DNA from: Chloroflexota bacterium
GTDB lineage: Bacteria; Chloroflexota; Limnocylindria; Limnocylindrales; CSP1-4
DNA: 6,256 nt
Assembly (NCBI GenBank): GCA_021777365.1
Contig: JAJYDP010000308.1
Coordinates: 1 to 6,256, forward strand
Direction of reading: 5' to 3'
Below are positions 5,334 through 6,256 of the stretch, piece by piece. The translations under genes were made by a program, and so were the position numbers. Under the pieces are notes generated by a model that saw nothing but the letters and a program-made list of their open reading frames with translations, was not told where the DNA came from and ran no database searches. The first letter of the stretch is position 1. Each line of letters starts with the position of its first letter.

Positions 5334-6256
5334 CCGCGCTCGTCGACACCGGCCTCCTCGCCGACGTGCAGCAGTTCGGGGCGGCCGACGTCTCGGCCTG
5401 CTTCAGCTGCGGCAACTGCACCGCGATCTGCCCGCTCTCGGACAACGACGGCACGTTCCCGCGCCGCCTCATCCGCTACGCGCAGGTGGGGATGAAGGAC
5501 GCGCTCCTGGGCAGCAAGGAGCTGTGGACCTGCTACCACTGCGGCGAGTGCTCGGACACCTGCCCGACGCAGGCGGATCCGGGCGGATTCATGGCCGCCG
5601 CCCGGCGCTACGCGATCGCGAACTACGACCACACGCGCCTCGCCCGGACGATGTACACGAGCCCGCTGCTGGGTTCCGTCATCGCGATCCTGCTGGCGGC
5701 GTTCTTCGCGGTCTTCATGTACGCGTCGCACGGCACGCAGAGCACGACGTCGCTGCAGCTCTTCGGGTTCATCCCCGAGGCGCTCATCCACAACACGGGC
5801 GTCGTGGTGATGATCCTCGTCTTCCTCGCCGGCCTGGCCGGCGTCGTCACCATGGCGAGAGGGATCGCCAGGCGCGAGCAGATCTCGCTCCCCGACGTGA
5901 TCGGGAGCCGGGCGGCCCTGGCGAGATCCGGGCGCGCGCTGTGGAGCGCGCTCGGGATCGAGTCGATCGGCCAGCGACGGTTCCGCACCGACTGCGAGAC
6001 GGTGCAGGAGGCTCGCCCCTGGTACCGCCGGCGCTGGTTCATCCACGCCTCGACGATGTGGGGGTTCCTCGGACTGCTCGCGGCGACGATCCTCGACTAC
6101 GGGCTCGCGGTCGTCGGCGTCAAGGCCACGGGCACCCCGGTGCCCATCTGGTACCCGGTGCGGCTCCTCGGCACGGTGGCCGGCCTGTTCCTGATCTACG
6201 GCACGACGATGCTGATCGTCGACCGACTGCAGAAGGCGAACCGCGCGGCCTCCGAC
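5330..6256 (+). CDS. qmoC: QmoC-like membrane subunit: HdrC-type ferredoxin fused to a cytochrome b-like domain (3' truncated by window)
   Basis: 309 residues visible, open at the window edge. The N-terminal half is an HdrC-like ferredoxin with two CxxCxxCxxxCP motifs: C24, C27, C30, C34 and C68, C71, C74, C78. The text around them (CPLSDNDGTFPRRLIRYAQV and LWTCYHCGECSDTCP) closely matches QmoC of sulfate reducers. Four hydrophobic segments follow at about 112-132, 152-173, 236-261 and 275-296. The arginine-rich 174-235 loop fits the cytoplasmic side, so the ferredoxin faces the cytoplasm. H154 and H239, at the starts of segments 2 and 3, are candidate heme b ligands. QmoC passes electrons between membrane menaquinone and the soluble HdrA-like subunits; the same role is inferred here. 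QmoC proteins are usually longer, so the remaining membrane part should lie beyond base 6256. The start overlaps the previous stop (ATGA). Only a weak Shine-Dalgarno (GGAC at 5317-5320) is visible, so translation is probably coupled. The symbol marks family resemblance; orthology is unproven. Confidence 0.85.
   Translation, partial: MTALVDTGLLADVQQFGAADVSACFSCGNCTAICPLSDNDGTFPRRLIRYAQVGMKDALLGSKELWTCYHCGECSDTCPTQADPGGFMAAARRYAIANYDHTRLARTMYTSPLLGSVIAILLAAFFAVFMYASHGTQSTTSLQLFGFIPEALIHNTGVVVMILVFLAGLAGVVTMARGIARREQISLPDVIGSRAALARSGRALWSALGIESIGQRRFRTDCETVQEARPWYRRRWFIHASTMWGFLGLLAATILDYGLAVVGVKATGTPVPIWYPVRLLGTVAGLFLIYGTTMLIVDRLQKANRAASD

Noticed and set aside
5300..6046. Minus-strand frames opposite the QmoC-like gene
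   Set aside because: They read as Arg/Ala/Asp- or Ser-rich text. The + strand encodes two perfect ferredoxin motifs and membrane segments across the same bases.

Overview
The window is a compact, high-GC (third codon positions almost all G or C) bacterial operon on the + strand. It encodes a flavin and iron-sulfur electron-transfer complex of the heterodisulfide reductase (Hdr) / Qmo superfamily. The base composition and codon bias would fit an Actinobacteriota or Chloroflexota lineage, but no taxonomic marker is present, so that is only a guess. The minus strand shows only GC-driven shadow reading frames.

Layout: (1) the last 15 codons of an upstream gene (stop at 47-49); (2) a 76-base intergenic gap with a perfect 11-bp GC hairpin and a good ribosome binding site; (3) 126-569, an MvhD-type iron-sulfur protein with an unusual cysteine set; (4) 572-3289, a 905-residue HdrA-like flavoprotein interrupted by a complete GltD/NfnB-like NAD(P)H oxidoreductase module; (5) 3286-5082, a second HdrA-like flavoprotein with the HdrA N-terminal domain and a C-terminal two-cluster ferredoxin; (6) 5079-5333, a small winged-helix-like protein; (7) 5330 to the window end, a QmoC-type fusion of an HdrC-like two-cluster ferredoxin and a membrane cytochrome b-like domain, cut off at the edge. 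Genes 4-5, 5-6 and 6-7 overlap by ATGA and genes 3-4 are 2 bases apart, so the five genes almost certainly share one transcript and are translationally coupled.

Inferred function: the GltD-like module gives the complex its own NAD(P)H site in place of the hydrogenase that usually feeds MvhD-HdrA. The two HdrA-like subunits together carry the parts of one full HdrA plus extra flavins, and the QmoC-like subunit links them to the membrane quinone pool. The assembly is therefore predicted to be a membrane-bound NAD(P)H / quinone / low-potential-carrier oxidoreductase, possibly using flavin-based electron bifurcation or confurcation, in the manner of QmoABC of sulfate reducers. The third partner (for example ferredoxin, APS reductase or a disulfide) cannot be determined from this window.
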